Shown: piece after piece, positions 1-8,033 of the stretch
Layout of the letters: the number at the start of each line of letters is the position of its first letter
Position numbering within the stretch: the first letter of the stretch is position 1
Assembly (NCBI GenBank): GCA_036393335.1
Contig: DASWHD010000207.1
Coordinates: 1 to 14,949, forward strand
Direction: 5' to 3'
Length of the DNA: 14,949 nucleotides
Source: DASWHD01 sp036393335
GTDB taxonomy: Bacteria; CG2-30-53-67; CG2-30-70-394
Made by a program: the position numbers and the translations under genes
The notes under the pieces: model-generated
Database searches by the model: none
What the model saw: only the letters and a program-made list of their open reading frames with translations
What the model was told of the DNA's origin: nothing

Positions 1-242
1 TGACTGACAGGAAATTGCTTTTCCGGTGTTGGCGGCGAAGACCGTTGTGGGCATCTGAAGGCGTAAGGTGGCGCGGAAGACGGGGTGGTTTGGAGCTCTT
101 CCTGTGGGCAAGGGGCCGTTCTGCTTCCGCCTTCCCGGCGCCCCGCCCGATTCTGTACTCAGCAAACGCGGGGCTCAACCCTACCGGCAGAACCCGGCGG
201 GTGGCATCGTGTCCTGGCGGTTGGTCGGTTACGGAATTGACT

Positions 243-2000
243 ATGCCCATGGATCGATTTATTCGCAGTCCCATCCTCTGGCTCACGCTCGCGCTGGTGG
301 TACACGCCGCCTGCGCTATCGTCCCAGAGCCCGAGCGCGGCGCCCTCGGGGTCGTGGCCATCGGTGAGGAGAACGCGACGCGGGTGGGGGCGGCGGTGCT
401 GGCGGCCGGCGGCAACGCCGTGGATGCGGTGGTCGCGGTGGGGTATACCCTGGCGGTGACCCATCCCCATGCGGGCAACCTCGGCGGTGGCGGGTTCATG
501 ATGGTGCGGCTGATGGACGGGACCGCCGTGGCCGTCGACTTCCGGGAGACGGCGCCGGCCGCGGCGCGCCGCGACCTGTTCCTCGATGCCCGGGGCGAGG
601 TGGTGCCGGGGCGCTCGACGGTGGGCTGGCTGGCGGTGGGGGTGCCGGGGTCGGTGGCGGGGCTGAACCTGGCACGGGAGCGGTGGGGCACGCGACCCCT
701 GGCCGAGCTGCTGGCGCCGGCGATACGCCTCGCCCGGGACGGTCACCGCCTCGACGACGCCCATGCCCGGCGCATGGCCGAGGCCCTGCCGGCGATGGCC
801 CCGTTCCCGGCGACCGCCGCCCTGTACAGCAACCACGGCAAGCCGTACCCCGAAGGAGCCCTGTGGCGCCAGCCGGAGCTGGCGCGGCTCCTGGAGCGGA
901 TCGCCCGCGCGGGGGATGCCGGCTTCTACCGCGGCGCAACGGCACGGCAGATCGCCCAGGCCGCGGCGGCCGGCGGCGGCCTCCTCGCCGAAGGCGACCT
1001 CGCCGCCTACCGACCCGTGGTGCGCGAGCCTCTGCGGGCGGCCTATCGCGGCCACGAGCTCCTCCTCATGCCGCCGCCCTCCTCTGGCGGGGTGGCGATC
1101 GCCCAGGCCCTGGCGATGCTGGACCTCCTCGACGCCCCGGCGGGACGCGACGCCCGCGCCATCCACGCCTATGTGGAGGTCCTGCGCCGGGTCTACGCCG
1201 ACCGCAGCGAGCACCTCGGGGACCCGGCGGCCATGCACGTCACCCCGGCCCGCCTCCTCGCCCGGTCCTACCTGAGACAGCGCCTGGCCGACTTCTCGTG
1301 GCAGCGGGCGACGCCCTCGGCCGCCATTGCTCCCGGCCACCCCGAGGCGGAGGAGACCACCCACTACGCGGTGGTCGATCGGTGGGGCAACGCGGTGGCG
1401 GTCACCACCACCCTGAACGGCGCCTTCGGCGCCAAGGTCGCGGTCCCAGGCCTCGGCCTGCTGCTCAACAACGAGATGGACGACTTCGCCGCCAAGCCCG
1501 GCGTGCCCAACCTCTACGGCCTGGTGGGCGGAGAGGTGAACGCCGTCGCTCCGGGCAAGCGCATGCTCTCCTCCATGTCGCCCTCCATCGTCACCCGCGA
1601 CGGCAGGGTGCGCCTCGTCGTGGGCACCCCGGGCGGCTCCACCATCATCACCACGGTATTGCAGATCCTGCGCGGGGTGGTGGAGGAGGGGCTGACATTG
1701 GAGGCAGCGGTGGTGCGACCGCGCATCCACCACCAGTGGCTGCCGGACGAGGTCGTCTACGAGCCTGGGGCGATCAGCGCCGCGGTGGCGGCGCAGCTCC
1801 GCACGCTCGGCCACACGCTCCGTGAACGCCACACCATCGGCGAGGCGAACTGCATCGCCGTACGCCGCGACGGCGCCGCCACCGCGGTGGTCGATCCGCG
1901 CGGCGATGGGCTCGCCCTCGGCGCGACCGAAAGCCCCGCGCGGACGCTACTCCCCCTGCACCGGGATCTTGCGCGCGCGGGTGGGGCCGAACTTCGGTAG
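243..2000 (+). CDS. ggt: Gamma-glutamyltransferase (gamma-glutamyltranspeptidase) precursor
   Basis: This Ntn-hydrolase cleaves the gamma-glutamyl bond of glutathione and related compounds and transfers the group to water or amino acids. It acts in the periplasm and matures by cutting itself into two subunits. I chose the ATG at 243 (585 aa) because it begins with a signal peptide (basic MDRFIR, hydrophobic ILWLTLALVV, then HAACA); the open frame upstream has non-coding character. By comparison with E. coli GGT, the nucleophile is T372, the first Thr of TTHYAVVD, so the small subunit is about residues 372-585. Also conserved are R101 (VDFRE), D414 in NNEMDDF, S443-S444 (MLSSMS), G464-G465 (GTPGGS) and the lid loop AAKPGVPNLYGL. 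The E. coli Gln of NNQMDDF is Glu here. The gene stands alone, and its last 54 bases overlap the convergent hsp20 gene. The family is clear; the exact start is less so, since ATG 249 is also possible. Confidence 0.95.
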   Translation: MPMDRFIRSPILWLTLALVVHAACAIVPEPERGALGVVAIGEENATRVGAAVLAAGGNAVDAVVAVGYTLAVTHPHAGNLGGGGFMMVRLMDGTAVAVDFRETAPAAARRDLFLDARGEVVPGRSTVGWLAVGVPGSVAGLNLARERWGTRPLAELLAPAIRLARDGHRLDDAHARRMAEALPAMAPFPATAALYSNHGKPYPEGALWRQPELARLLERIARAGDAGFYRGATARQIAQAAAAGGGLLAEGDLAAYRPVVREPLRAAYRGHELLLMPPPSSGGVAIAQALAMLDLLDAPAGRDARAIHAYVEVLRRVYADRSEHLGDPAAMHVTPARLLARSYLRQRLADFSWQRATPSAAIAPGHPEAEETTHYAVVDRWGNAVAVTTTLNGAFGAKVAVPGLGLLLNNEMDDFAAKPGVPNLYGLVGGEVNAVAPGKRMLSSMSPSIVTRDGRVRLVVGTPGGSTIITTVLQILRGVVEEGLTLEAAVVRPRIHHQWLPDEVVYEPGAISAAVAAQLRTLGHTLRERHTIGEANCIAVRRDGAATAVVDPRGDGLALGATESPARTLLPLHRDLARAGGAELR

Positions 2001-2351
2001 GGTGAGGCGCAGCACTCCATCCTTCACCACGGCCACGATCCCGTCGCGGGAGACCGCATCCGAGAGGGTAAAGGTGCGGTGGTAGTTGCCGACCTTGAAT
2101 TCGCGGTGTGCCTGGGTGAATCCGTCGAGCAGCTCGGGCTCGACCCGGCCGTCGACGGTCAGGATGTTCTCCTCCAGGGTAATCTCCAGCGAGTTCTTGT
2201 TGACACCGGGCATGTCGGCGATGACGACGATGGCATCACCGGTCTCGAAGATGTCGGCGCGCGGCGTGAATACCGCTGGCCGATCCTTGTGTTTGCCCGC
2301 CGTGCCACCTCGGACGTCCGATTTCGCCATGGCCTTGGGGTCTTGAGCCAT
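1947..2351 (-). CDS. Small heat-shock protein, Hsp20/alpha-crystallin family (distal gene of pair)
   Basis: This is an ATP-independent holdase that binds unfolding proteins in the cytoplasm and hands them to DnaK/ClpB. The protein has 134 aa. A short polar N-terminus of about 28 residues leads into an alpha-crystallin domain (from PRADIFE, through IADMPGV, to DGVLRLTLPK). A C-terminal IPV supplies the I-x-I/V anchor that joins subunits into oligomers. An AAGGA ribosome site precedes the ATG. It lies 33 bases after the other hsp20 gene on the same strand, so the two are probably co-transcribed. Its 3' end runs 54 bases into the opposite strand of the gamma-glutamyltransferase gene. The family call is firm; an IbpA/IbpB-style division of labour with its neighbour is only inferred. 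Confidence 0.93.
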   Translation of the reverse strand: MAQDPKAMAKSDVRGGTAGKHKDRPAVFTPRADIFETGDAIVVIADMPGVNKNSLEITLEENILTVDGRVEPELLDGFTQAHREFKVGNYHRTFTLSDAVSRDGIVAVVKDGVLRLTLPKFGPTRARKIPVQGE

Positions 2352-2384
2352 ACCATATCCTTCACAAGTCAGAGGCCGTGCGGT

Positions 2385-2819
2385 CTATGCCTCGTGCACC
2401 GAGATCCGGTGCGGGCGATCCTCCGTGGCACGGGGGACGTGGATGCGCACCGTACCATCCCGAACCCGCGCCTCGATCCTTTCCTGGGCGATGCGGAAGG
2501 GGAGTCGCACGGATCGTGTGAACCTCCCGAAGCCGCGCTCCCGGCGGTGGTAATGAGCGCCCTCCGGGAGCTCCTCCGGGAGTCTGGAGCCCTTCATGAT
2601 CACGGTGTCGTTGATCACCGAGACCTCTAGCTGGCCCGCGGCGATCCCCGGCACCTCCGCCAGGACCATGGCGCCCTCGTCGTTGGTCCAGACGTTCACC
2701 GGGGGGAATTCATGCTGCGCCTCGCCGTAGGTGCCTACAAAGAGGTAAGGCATCTCCTCTTCGACTTCGTTGAGTGCCTCCCACGGGTCCCACGGGTGGG
2801 TATATCCGCGCCACACCAT
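2385..2819 (-). CDS. Small heat-shock protein, Hsp20/alpha-crystallin family (proximal gene of pair)
   Basis: This is a second holdase chaperone of 144 aa, quite diverged from its neighbour. The start at 2819 (MVWRGY) follows GGAGGA at 2824-2829. An upstream in-frame ATG at 2915 would add 32 residues without family character. The N-terminus is aromatic and acidic (HPWDPWEAL, EVEEEMPYLF). The alpha-crystallin domain runs from about PPVNVWTNDEG through LAEVPGI to DGTVRIHVPRA, and a C-terminal ISV supplies the I-x-V motif. The usual A-x(3)-N-G-V-L signature is altered to VRDGTVRI. It is the first gene of the pair, so any shared promoter should lie upstream of it. Confidence 0.92.
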   Translation of the reverse strand: MVWRGYTHPWDPWEALNEVEEEMPYLFVGTYGEAQHEFPPVNVWTNDEGAMVLAEVPGIAAGQLEVSVINDTVIMKGSRLPEELPEGAHYHRRERGFGRFTRSVRLPFRIAQERIEARVRDGTVRIHVPRATEDRPHRISVHEA

Positions 2820-2902
2820 ATCGTCCTCCGCGGGGGTTGAAGGTTCGCTGGGGAATTGCTCCCAGCCTCGATGATCGCAACCGGAGAGAGTGACTTCCCT
2901 TT

Positions 2903-2931
2903 GAGCAAAGCACACGCGGGCCGGGTGTCAA
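2903..2931 (-). promoter_or_regulatory. Weak candidate promoter for the hsp20 pair
   Basis: On the minus strand a perfect TTGACA (-35, 2926-2931, preceded by CC) lies 17 bases from TTGCTC (2903-2908), which is a poor -10 match. It lies about 85-110 bases upstream of the first hsp20 start. A heat-shock sigma-32 -35 (CTTGAA-like) could overlap the same bases, but I found no CCCCAT-type -10 at the right distance. Only the -35 is convincing. Confidence 0.22.
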
Positions 2932-3025
2932 GGAGCGCCCACTCGCGCAGATCTCACCGCCCGCGCCGTGTGTGTCCCCGTGCCAGCGGCGCGGCAACGT
3001 GCCGCCCTTGGCATGGCCGGCACCG

Positions 3026-3078
3026 CAGGCGCGGCAGGCCCTGCGGGCCTGAATCGCCGATGGGAATCGGCTCCTACC
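3026..3078. repeat. Partial REP-like element (right half)
   Basis: The stretch contains a GCGGCAGGCC / GGGCCTG inner hairpin followed by TCGCCGATGGGAATCGGCTCCTACC. This matches the inner hairpin and right arm of the full element at 3139-3233, but the left arm (GTAGGAGCCGG) is missing. It is probably a decayed or half copy of the same family. Confidence 0.6.
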
Positions 3079-3138
3079 GCAGGTCCAGGAGGGTGCGGCG
3101 ATTTCCGACCGGGGTTCCGGGCCGGCGCCGCGATTTCC

Positions 3139-3233
3139 CAACCCAAGGTAGGAGCCGGTTTCACCGGCGACCCGCGCCGCCAGGCGCGGCAGGCCCTTCG
3201 GGCCTGGGTCGCCGACGGGATTCGACTCCTGCC
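3139..3233. repeat. REP-like inverted repeat, about 95 bases, same family as 14458-14553
   Basis: The outer arms are GTAGGAGCCGGTTTCACCGG (from 3148) and the imperfect reverse complement ending near 3232 (GGGATTCGACTCCTGC). They enclose a GC-rich inner hairpin (CAGGCC, loop, GGCCTG at 3190-3206). The first 29 bases, from CAACCCAAGGTAGG, match the copy starting at 14458 almost exactly. It lies 44 bases past the stop of the last ATPase gene and may form a strong hairpin at the 3' end of that mRNA. Confidence 0.8.
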
Positions 3234-3276
3234 GTGGTTCAGGGACGGTGCGAATCTACGGTCAGTCACGCATCGG

Positions 3277-3894
3277 TCACCCGGGGTGCCCCTGCGTCTC
3301 GGCGGCGTAGCGCACGCGGACGGCCTCCTCGCGGTCGATCTCTTCCAGGCGCCCGCTGACGTCGGCCACCGCCTCGTTGATCTCCGGCAGCAGGACGTCC
3401 TCCAGGGCCCGGGCGCGCCGCGCCGTGCGGCGGTACTCGCGGCCGAGGCGCTCCAGGTTGCCGGCCTGGGCGGCGAGGGCCACGGCCTGGGTCAATACCG
3501 CGGCGAAACGACGCCCGCAGGCGCGGGCCTCGGGGGAGGGGTTGGGTCCGGGGGGTGGTTCGCCAGCCTCCCCCGCGAGACGTGCCTGCTGCACCGCCAC
3601 ACCGAGGATGGTACGCGTCGTGACCTCCAGCTCCGCCGTGTCCAGCGATGCCGCGGGATGCACCAGGAGACCCTCCACGCCGTGGCGGCCGGCGGCCGCC
3701 TGCAGGGCGGCGACGGCGGCGGCGAAGGTCGCGTGGAACTGCTCCGCGGCGGGTTGATAGCGGCGCAGCTCGTCCAGGATCGCGCCGGCGAGGACCATCC
3801 GCTTCTCGTCGAGAAACCGGTACCCCTCGCTCAGGCTGCGCCGCTCCTCTTGCAGCTCGAGCAGCACGCTGCGGGTGGCGGTGATCTCCCTCAT
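3277..3894 (-). CDS. atpD: V/A-type ATPase subunit D (central stalk)
   Basis: Subunit D is the rotor shaft inside the A3B3 head; it carries torque between catalysis and the membrane ring. The protein has 205 aa, normal for the family, and is predicted to be a long antiparallel coiled coil. The N-terminal helix has GYRFLDEKRMVL (residues 24-35), the family's L-L-K-x-K-R position. The C-terminal helix has RRTARRARALEDVLLPEI, followed by EEIDREEAVRVR, as in other D subunits. The ATG overlaps the stop of the B gene by four bases, implying translational coupling. It is the last gene of the operon. Confidence 0.95.
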   Translation of the reverse strand: MREITATRSVLLELQEERRSLSEGYRFLDEKRMVLAGAILDELRRYQPAAEQFHATFAAAVAALQAAAGRHGVEGLLVHPAASLDTAELEVTTRTILGVAVQQARLAGEAGEPPPGPNPSPEARACGRRFAAVLTQAVALAAQAGNLERLGREYRRTARRARALEDVLLPEINEAVADVSGRLEEIDREEAVRVRYAAETQGHPG

Positions 3895-5321
3895 GGCGCG
3901 TCCCGTGCGGTCGCGCCGGGGCGGGCGCCGAGCGGCGCGAGGTGGCGTGCGATCTCCGCGTCGCTCAGGCGGTGCAGCTCGCCGTGGGGCAGGTGGCGCA
4001 ATGCCCGCCAGCCGGCGGCCATGCTCTCGGCGAGGGTCCGCGGCCCCTCCTGTTGCACCACCGTCGACTCGAAGGCGGCCCCGAAGGCGAGGTACGCCTG
4101 GTCCGTCGTGGACAACCCTTCCTCACCCACGACGCTGGCGAGGACACGCACCTGCACCGCCCGGGCATAGGCGGCGTAGAGCTGGGTGGCGAGGGACGGA
4201 TGGACGGGGTCGGTGTACCCCTCGCCGGTGCCGTCCTTCATCACGCGGGAGAGGCTCGGCAAGACCTTGATCGGCGGGTAACAGTCGCGCCGGTGGAGGT
4301 CACGGTCGAGGACGATCTGCCCCTCGGTGATGTAGCCGGTGAGGTCCGGGATGGGGTGGCCGATGTCGTCGGCGGGCATGGAGAGGATCGGTAGCTGGGT
4401 GAGAGAGCCGGGCAGGCCATGGATCCGTCCGGCACGCTCGTAGAGGCTCGCCAGGTCCGAGTACATGAAGCCGGGGAACCCCTTGCGGCTCGGCACCTCG
4501 CCGCGGCTCGCCGCGACCTCGCGCAGGGCCTCGCAGTAATTGGTCATGTCGGTGAGCACCACGAGCACGTGGCGGCCCTCGACGAAGGCCAGGTACTCCG
4601 CCGCGGCGAGGGCGAAGCGCGGCGTCAGGAGGCGCTGGGCGCTGGAGTCGCTGGCGAGGTTGAGGAACAGGGCGGTGCGCTCCAGGTTGCCGCTGCCCTC
4701 CACCTCGCGCCGGAAATACTCGGCGCTGTCGTGCGGCACGCCGATGGCGGCGAAGACGATTGCGAAGTCGCTCGCCGTGCCGGCCAGCAGGCGGGCGTTG
4801 CACGCGATGTCCACCGCCAGGCGGTCGTGGGGCAGGCCGCCACCGGAGAAGATGGGTAGCTTTTGGCCGCGTACCAGGCTGTTCAACAGATCGATGCCGG
4901 TGACGCCGGTCTCGATGAATTCACTCGGCGCCTGGCGCGCCGCCGGTTTGATCGGCAACCCCTCGATGCGCAGGGTGCGGTGGGCGGGGAGGGGGGCGCC
5001 GCCGTCGAGGGGTTGTCCGGTGCCGTTGAAGACCCGGCCGAGGATCCCCGGGCCGACGGCGAACTCGAGGGGGCGCCCGGGAAAGTGGACCCGGGTGGTC
5101 GCGAGCGCCAGACCGGCGGTCGACTCCATCACCTCGATCACCAGGGTCGTCTCGTCCACCACGGCGACGCGGCCGAGGCGCCGGCGTCCGTCGTCGCCCT
5201 CGATCACCACCGCTTCGTTGAGCCCGACCTCCACCGTGCGCCGGAGGAAGAGGAGCGGCCCCTCCAGGCGGGTCGCCGCCCCCGCGACGACCAGGCGAGC
5301 ATGGGTCGTGGTTGCCGTCAT
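3891..5321 (-). CDS. atpB: V/A-type ATPase subunit B (non-catalytic head subunit)
   Basis: Three B subunits alternate with three A subunits in the head and contribute residues at the nucleotide interfaces. The protein has 476 aa. The N-terminal beta-barrel is followed by the degenerate P-loop region GQKLPIFSGGGLPHDRL (residues about 152-168), which has no GKT, as expected for B. PSLSRVMKDG (355-364) is the B-type signature. The C-terminal helical domain ends in a short Ala/Pro/Arg tail. The start overlaps the A stop by four bases, and the stop overlaps the D start by four. Confidence 0.97.
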   Translation of the reverse strand: MTATTTHARLVVAGAATRLEGPLLFLRRTVEVGLNEAVVIEGDDGRRRLGRVAVVDETTLVIEVMESTAGLALATTRVHFPGRPLEFAVGPGILGRVFNGTGQPLDGGAPLPAHRTLRIEGLPIKPAARQAPSEFIETGVTGIDLLNSLVRGQKLPIFSGGGLPHDRLAVDIACNARLLAGTASDFAIVFAAIGVPHDSAEYFRREVEGSGNLERTALFLNLASDSSAQRLLTPRFALAAAEYLAFVEGRHVLVVLTDMTNYCEALREVAASRGEVPSRKGFPGFMYSDLASLYERAGRIHGLPGSLTQLPILSMPADDIGHPIPDLTGYITEGQIVLDRDLHRRDCYPPIKVLPSLSRVMKDGTGEGYTDPVHPSLATQLYAAYARAVQVRVLASVVGEEGLSTTDQAYLAFGAAFESTVVQQEGPRTLAESMAAGWRALRHLPHGELHRLSDAEIARHLAPLGARPGATARDAP

Positions 5322-7105
5322 GGGACCACCTCCGACACCGACGGTTGTGCCTCGCTCTCGGCCGGCGTCGCGATTAGGGGCACGAAGGCCCGTTCCAGCG
5401 CCTCCTGCAAGGCGGCGAGCTGCCCCTCCTCCCCTTCACCGATCTCCTCGCCGAGGCGCAGCAGCCGGCGGTAGACGTCCAGGTCCGCGAGCCGCTCCGG
5501 GGGCACGCCCGCCGCCACGGCCTCCACCGCCAGGTCGAGGAAGCGGCCCAGGAGACGCATCATCGCGGTCTGGCGCGCCGGCGAGGCGAAGCGGTCGACC
5601 GGGGAGTAGGCCGACTGGCGGAGGAATGCCTCGTTGACCAACTCCCCGCAGAGCAGGGTGAGGCGCTGGGAGGGCGGCAGGCTCTCCTTGCCGATGATGC
5701 GCGCCATCCGTTCCAGCCGCGATTGCTGCTCCAGGAGCACCAGGAAGCGGCGGCGCAGCTCCTCCCAGCGAGTGTTGCCCTGGGCGTGCCACCAGCGGGC
5801 GAGGCGCGGCGCGGCCTCGCTGTAGGATTGCAGCGGGTGGATCGCGGGATAGAAGCGGGCGTGGGCGCGCTGCGGGTCGAGGGCCCATAGGGTTTTCACG
5901 TAGCGCTGGGTGTGGCTCACCACCGGTTCGGAGAAGTCGCCGGCCGGTGGGCTGACCGCCCCCATCACGGTCACGGACCCGGTCTCTCCCCCCAGGGTCC
6001 GGACGATGGCGGCGCGCTCGTAGAACTCCGCCAGGCGACTACTCAGATAGGCGGGGAAGCCGCCCTCGCCGGGAAGCTCGCCGAGGCGGCCCGAGACCTC
6101 GCGCAGGGCCTCGGCCCAGCGACTGGTGGAGTCGGCCATCAGGGCGACGTGCAGTCCCTGGTCGCGGAAGTACTCGGCCACGGTGACGCCGGTATAGATG
6201 CTCGCCTCGCGCGCCGCCACCGGCATGTTGGAGGTATTAGCGATGATCACCGTCCGCTCCATCAGGGGGCGGTCCGTGCGCGGATCGGTGAGGGCGAGGA
6301 ACTCGCCGAGCATGGAGGCCATCTCATTGCCGCGCTCGCCGCAACCCACATAGACGATGATGTCCGCGTTGCACCACTTCGCGAGGGTCTCCAGTAACAC
6401 GGTCTTGCCGGTGCCGAAGCCCCCGGGGATCGATGCGGTGCCGCCGCGTGCCACCGGGAACAGGCCGTCGAGGATGCGCTGACCGGTGAGCAGCGGCTCC
6501 TCCGCCGGCAGGCGTGCGGCCACGGGCCGCGGCTCGCGTACCGGCCAGGGATGGCTCATGGCCACCTCGTGGATTCGTCCCGTCGGGTCTCTCAGCCGGC
6601 ACAGCGGGGTGTCGTCCGGATATTCGCCCGCCGCCGCGACGTCCACGACTTCGCCCGCGAGGTTCGGTGGCACGAGGCAGCGGCCGCCCGGGCGCGGGTC
6701 GCGCCCGACCGTGCCGAAGGTGGCGCTCCCGCCCAGCACCTCACCCACCCGGACGCGGGGGACAAACCGCAGGACCTCGGGAGCCGCATCCTGCTGGCCG
6801 GGGGCCACGTAGGGGTCCGTGATGTCGCGCATGGGGCGCAACAGGCCGTCGAAGATCTTGCCGAGGAGGGCGGGACCGAGGCGCACGGCGAGGAGGCGAT
6901 CGGTGCCGCGCACCTCGGTGCCCGGGCGCAGGCCGGTGGTGTCCTCGTAGACCTGCACCACGATCTCGTCGGTCTGGACGCGGATCACCTCCCCCAGGAG
7001 CGCCCGATCGCCGACGTGCACCGCCTCGCGCAGGCGAAACGATCCTTCTGCCGGCCGGGCGCGGAGCACCGGCCCGCTCAGCCAGGTGGCGGTGGCCCGT
7101 TTCAC
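5318..7105 (-). CDS. atpA: V/A-type ATPase subunit A (catalytic head subunit)
   Basis: This is the catalytic subunit that hydrolyses or makes ATP (EC 7.1.2.2). The protein has 595 aa, the size of archaeal and Thermus A subunits and longer than F-type beta. It includes the V/A-specific insertion domain, roughly residues 110-190, between the N-terminal barrel and the nucleotide fold. Walker A is PGGFGTGKT (227-235) and the catalytic Glu lies in GERGNEM (256-262). The Walker B strand is in HVALMADSTSRWAEALRE (319-336). All key residues are intact, so the enzyme should be active. It is joined to E upstream and B downstream by four-base overlaps. Confidence 0.98.
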   Translation of the reverse strand: MKRATATWLSGPVLRARPAEGSFRLREAVHVGDRALLGEVIRVQTDEIVVQVYEDTTGLRPGTEVRGTDRLLAVRLGPALLGKIFDGLLRPMRDITDPYVAPGQQDAAPEVLRFVPRVRVGEVLGGSATFGTVGRDPRPGGRCLVPPNLAGEVVDVAAAGEYPDDTPLCRLRDPTGRIHEVAMSHPWPVREPRPVAARLPAEEPLLTGQRILDGLFPVARGGTASIPGGFGTGKTVLLETLAKWCNADIIVYVGCGERGNEMASMLGEFLALTDPRTDRPLMERTVIIANTSNMPVAAREASIYTGVTVAEYFRDQGLHVALMADSTSRWAEALREVSGRLGELPGEGGFPAYLSSRLAEFYERAAIVRTLGGETGSVTVMGAVSPPAGDFSEPVVSHTQRYVKTLWALDPQRAHARFYPAIHPLQSYSEAAPRLARWWHAQGNTRWEELRRRFLVLLEQQSRLERMARIIGKESLPPSQRLTLLCGELVNEAFLRQSAYSPVDRFASPARQTAMMRLLGRFLDLAVEAVAAGVPPERLADLDVYRRLLRLGEEIGEGEEGQLAALQEALERAFVPLIATPAESEAQPSVSEVVP

Positions 7106-7716
7106 GAAGCAGGCTCCTCGTTGAGCAGAGCCAGGAGTCGGCCCGCCACCGCAGGACGGTCGGCGAGCAGTCCGTCGACGGTGCCGTCCAGGGTGGCGGT
7201 GCCGCTGGTCAGGCGCAGGCCGGCACCGATCTCCGCGGCCGCCACCGGCTCCGGCGGCGGACCACCGGCGGCGGTGAGGGAGGCGAGCACCGCGTCACGC
7301 TCCGCCGCGGGCCAGGCGGGTGGATGGAGGACGGTCCATGGGCCGGCGGGAATGCGCCGCAGCACCTCGCTCACCAGGCCAGCGACCCATCGTCGCCGTG
7401 CCACGGGATCCGCCCAGTGTCGCTCCAGGGCCGCGCGCAGCCGCGGCCATGCAAGCTCCAGCAGGGCGAGGTCGCGACGGTGCCGATGGCTGCGGCGTTC
7501 GGTCTGGAGCTCGGCCTGCGCGGCGCGGAGCGCGGCCGCGGCGCGCTGGCGCTCTGCGACCACCGCCAGGTGGACCCGGCGCCGCGCCTCGGCGTGGGCG
7601 CGGGCCTCCACCCTGGCGGCCTCGTACCGCGCCCGTTCGAGGATCGTCCGGCACTCCCGTTCGCGGTACTCCTCCACCACGGCAAGCAGTGCCGCGGCTC
7701 GGTCGCGGAGGGTCAT
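7102..7716 (-). CDS. atpE: V/A-type ATPase subunit E (peripheral stalk)
   Basis: Subunit E pairs with G/H to form the peripheral stalks that hold the head still against rotation. The protein has 204 aa. Residues about 1-85 form an Ala/Arg/Glu-rich continuous helix that should make a coiled coil with G/H. The C-terminal globular part has IGAGLRL (163-169) and TLDGTVDGLLADR (175-187), matching the gGv.v...dg.i..dnTl..R motif of the family. Its place between F and A is unlike the Thermus order, where E precedes C and F. The call rests on the C-terminal motif and the context. Confidence 0.9.
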   Translation of the reverse strand: MTLRDRAAALLAVVEEYRERECRTILERARYEAARVEARAHAEARRRVHLAVVAERQRAAAALRAAQAELQTERRSHRHRRDLALLELAWPRLRAALERHWADPVARRRWVAGLVSEVLRRIPAGPWTVLHPPAWPAAERDAVLASLTAAGGPPPEPVAAAEIGAGLRLTSGTATLDGTVDGLLADRPAVAGRLLALLNEEPAS

Positions 7717-8012
7717 TCCGTCACCCCCAGTTGACCCTGGAGGCTCGCCACCGGGTCGGGCAAGGTGACGCGCCCGCGCACATCCGGCACCACGAACACC
7801 AGCGGGGAACGCGCGGCCACGGCGTCACTCAACACCGGGCGCGGCAGGCGAACCGCGGTCTCCGCCCCGATCAGGACGAGGTCTGCGGCGGCGCGCGCCG
7901 CCGCCAGGGCCTCCTCCTCCCTTCCCGCTTGCGGCACCACCACCCGCGCGCCGGCCAGGCGGAAACCGGCCGCCGCCACCTCGTCGCCGATGAAGACCAC
8001 TCTCGCCCGCAT
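7713..8012 (-). CDS. atpF: V/A-type ATPase subunit F (central stalk regulatory subunit)
   Basis: Subunit F is a small Rossmann-like protein bound to D in the central stalk, where it modulates ATP hydrolysis. The protein has 99 aa. It begins VVFIGDE, then GFRLAGARVVVP, matching the family's IGD...GFRLaG signature, followed by LVLIGAE and SPLVFVVPD strands. An AGGAGG ribosome site (near 8022-8027) stands about nine bases before the ATG at 8012. It has its own initiation signal because a 176-base hairpin-bearing gap separates it from K. Downstream it overlaps E by four bases. Confidence 0.93.
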   Translation of the reverse strand: MRARVVFIGDEVAAAGFRLAGARVVVPQAGREEEALAAARAAADLVLIGAETAVRLPRPVLSDAVAARSPLVFVVPDVRGRVTLPDPVASLQGQLGVTE

Positions 8013-8033
8013 TTCTCACCATCCTCCTACTGC

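Larger units (their letters stand above)
2820..3276. other. 457-base spacer between the V/A-ATPase operon and the hsp20 pair
   Basis: I see no gene here; the open frames that cross it have non-coding composition. It holds the weak hsp20 promoter candidate near 2903-2931, a partial REP-like element at 3026-3078 and a full inverted-repeat element at 3139-3233. Both the ATPase operon and hsp20 are read from the minus strand. The spacer is therefore the 3' end of one transcript and the upstream region of the next, so the hairpins could help end or stabilise the ATPase mRNA. No U-run typical of an intrinsic terminator follows them. Confidence 0.6.

Noticed and set aside
15..242. Upstream extension of the ggt reading frame (76 extra codons)
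   Set aside because: The translation is Trp/Arg-rich with no family similarity, and a clear signal peptide begins at 243. No promoter pair with convincing spacing was seen in this stretch either.
159..1832. Long open frame of 557 codons opposite ggt
   Set aside because: It is the antisense of a well-conserved gene in GC-rich DNA. The His/Arg/Gly-rich translation has no recognisable domain.
3148..3232. Intrinsic terminator of the ATPase operon
   Set aside because: The hairpin is strong, but no U-run follows it on the minus strand, and the same element occurs elsewhere. I keep it as a repeat with a possible 3' end role.
2968..4170. 400-codon plus-strand frame across the ATPase D and B genes
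   Set aside because: It is antisense to D and B and crosses REP repeats; there is no domain-like sequence.
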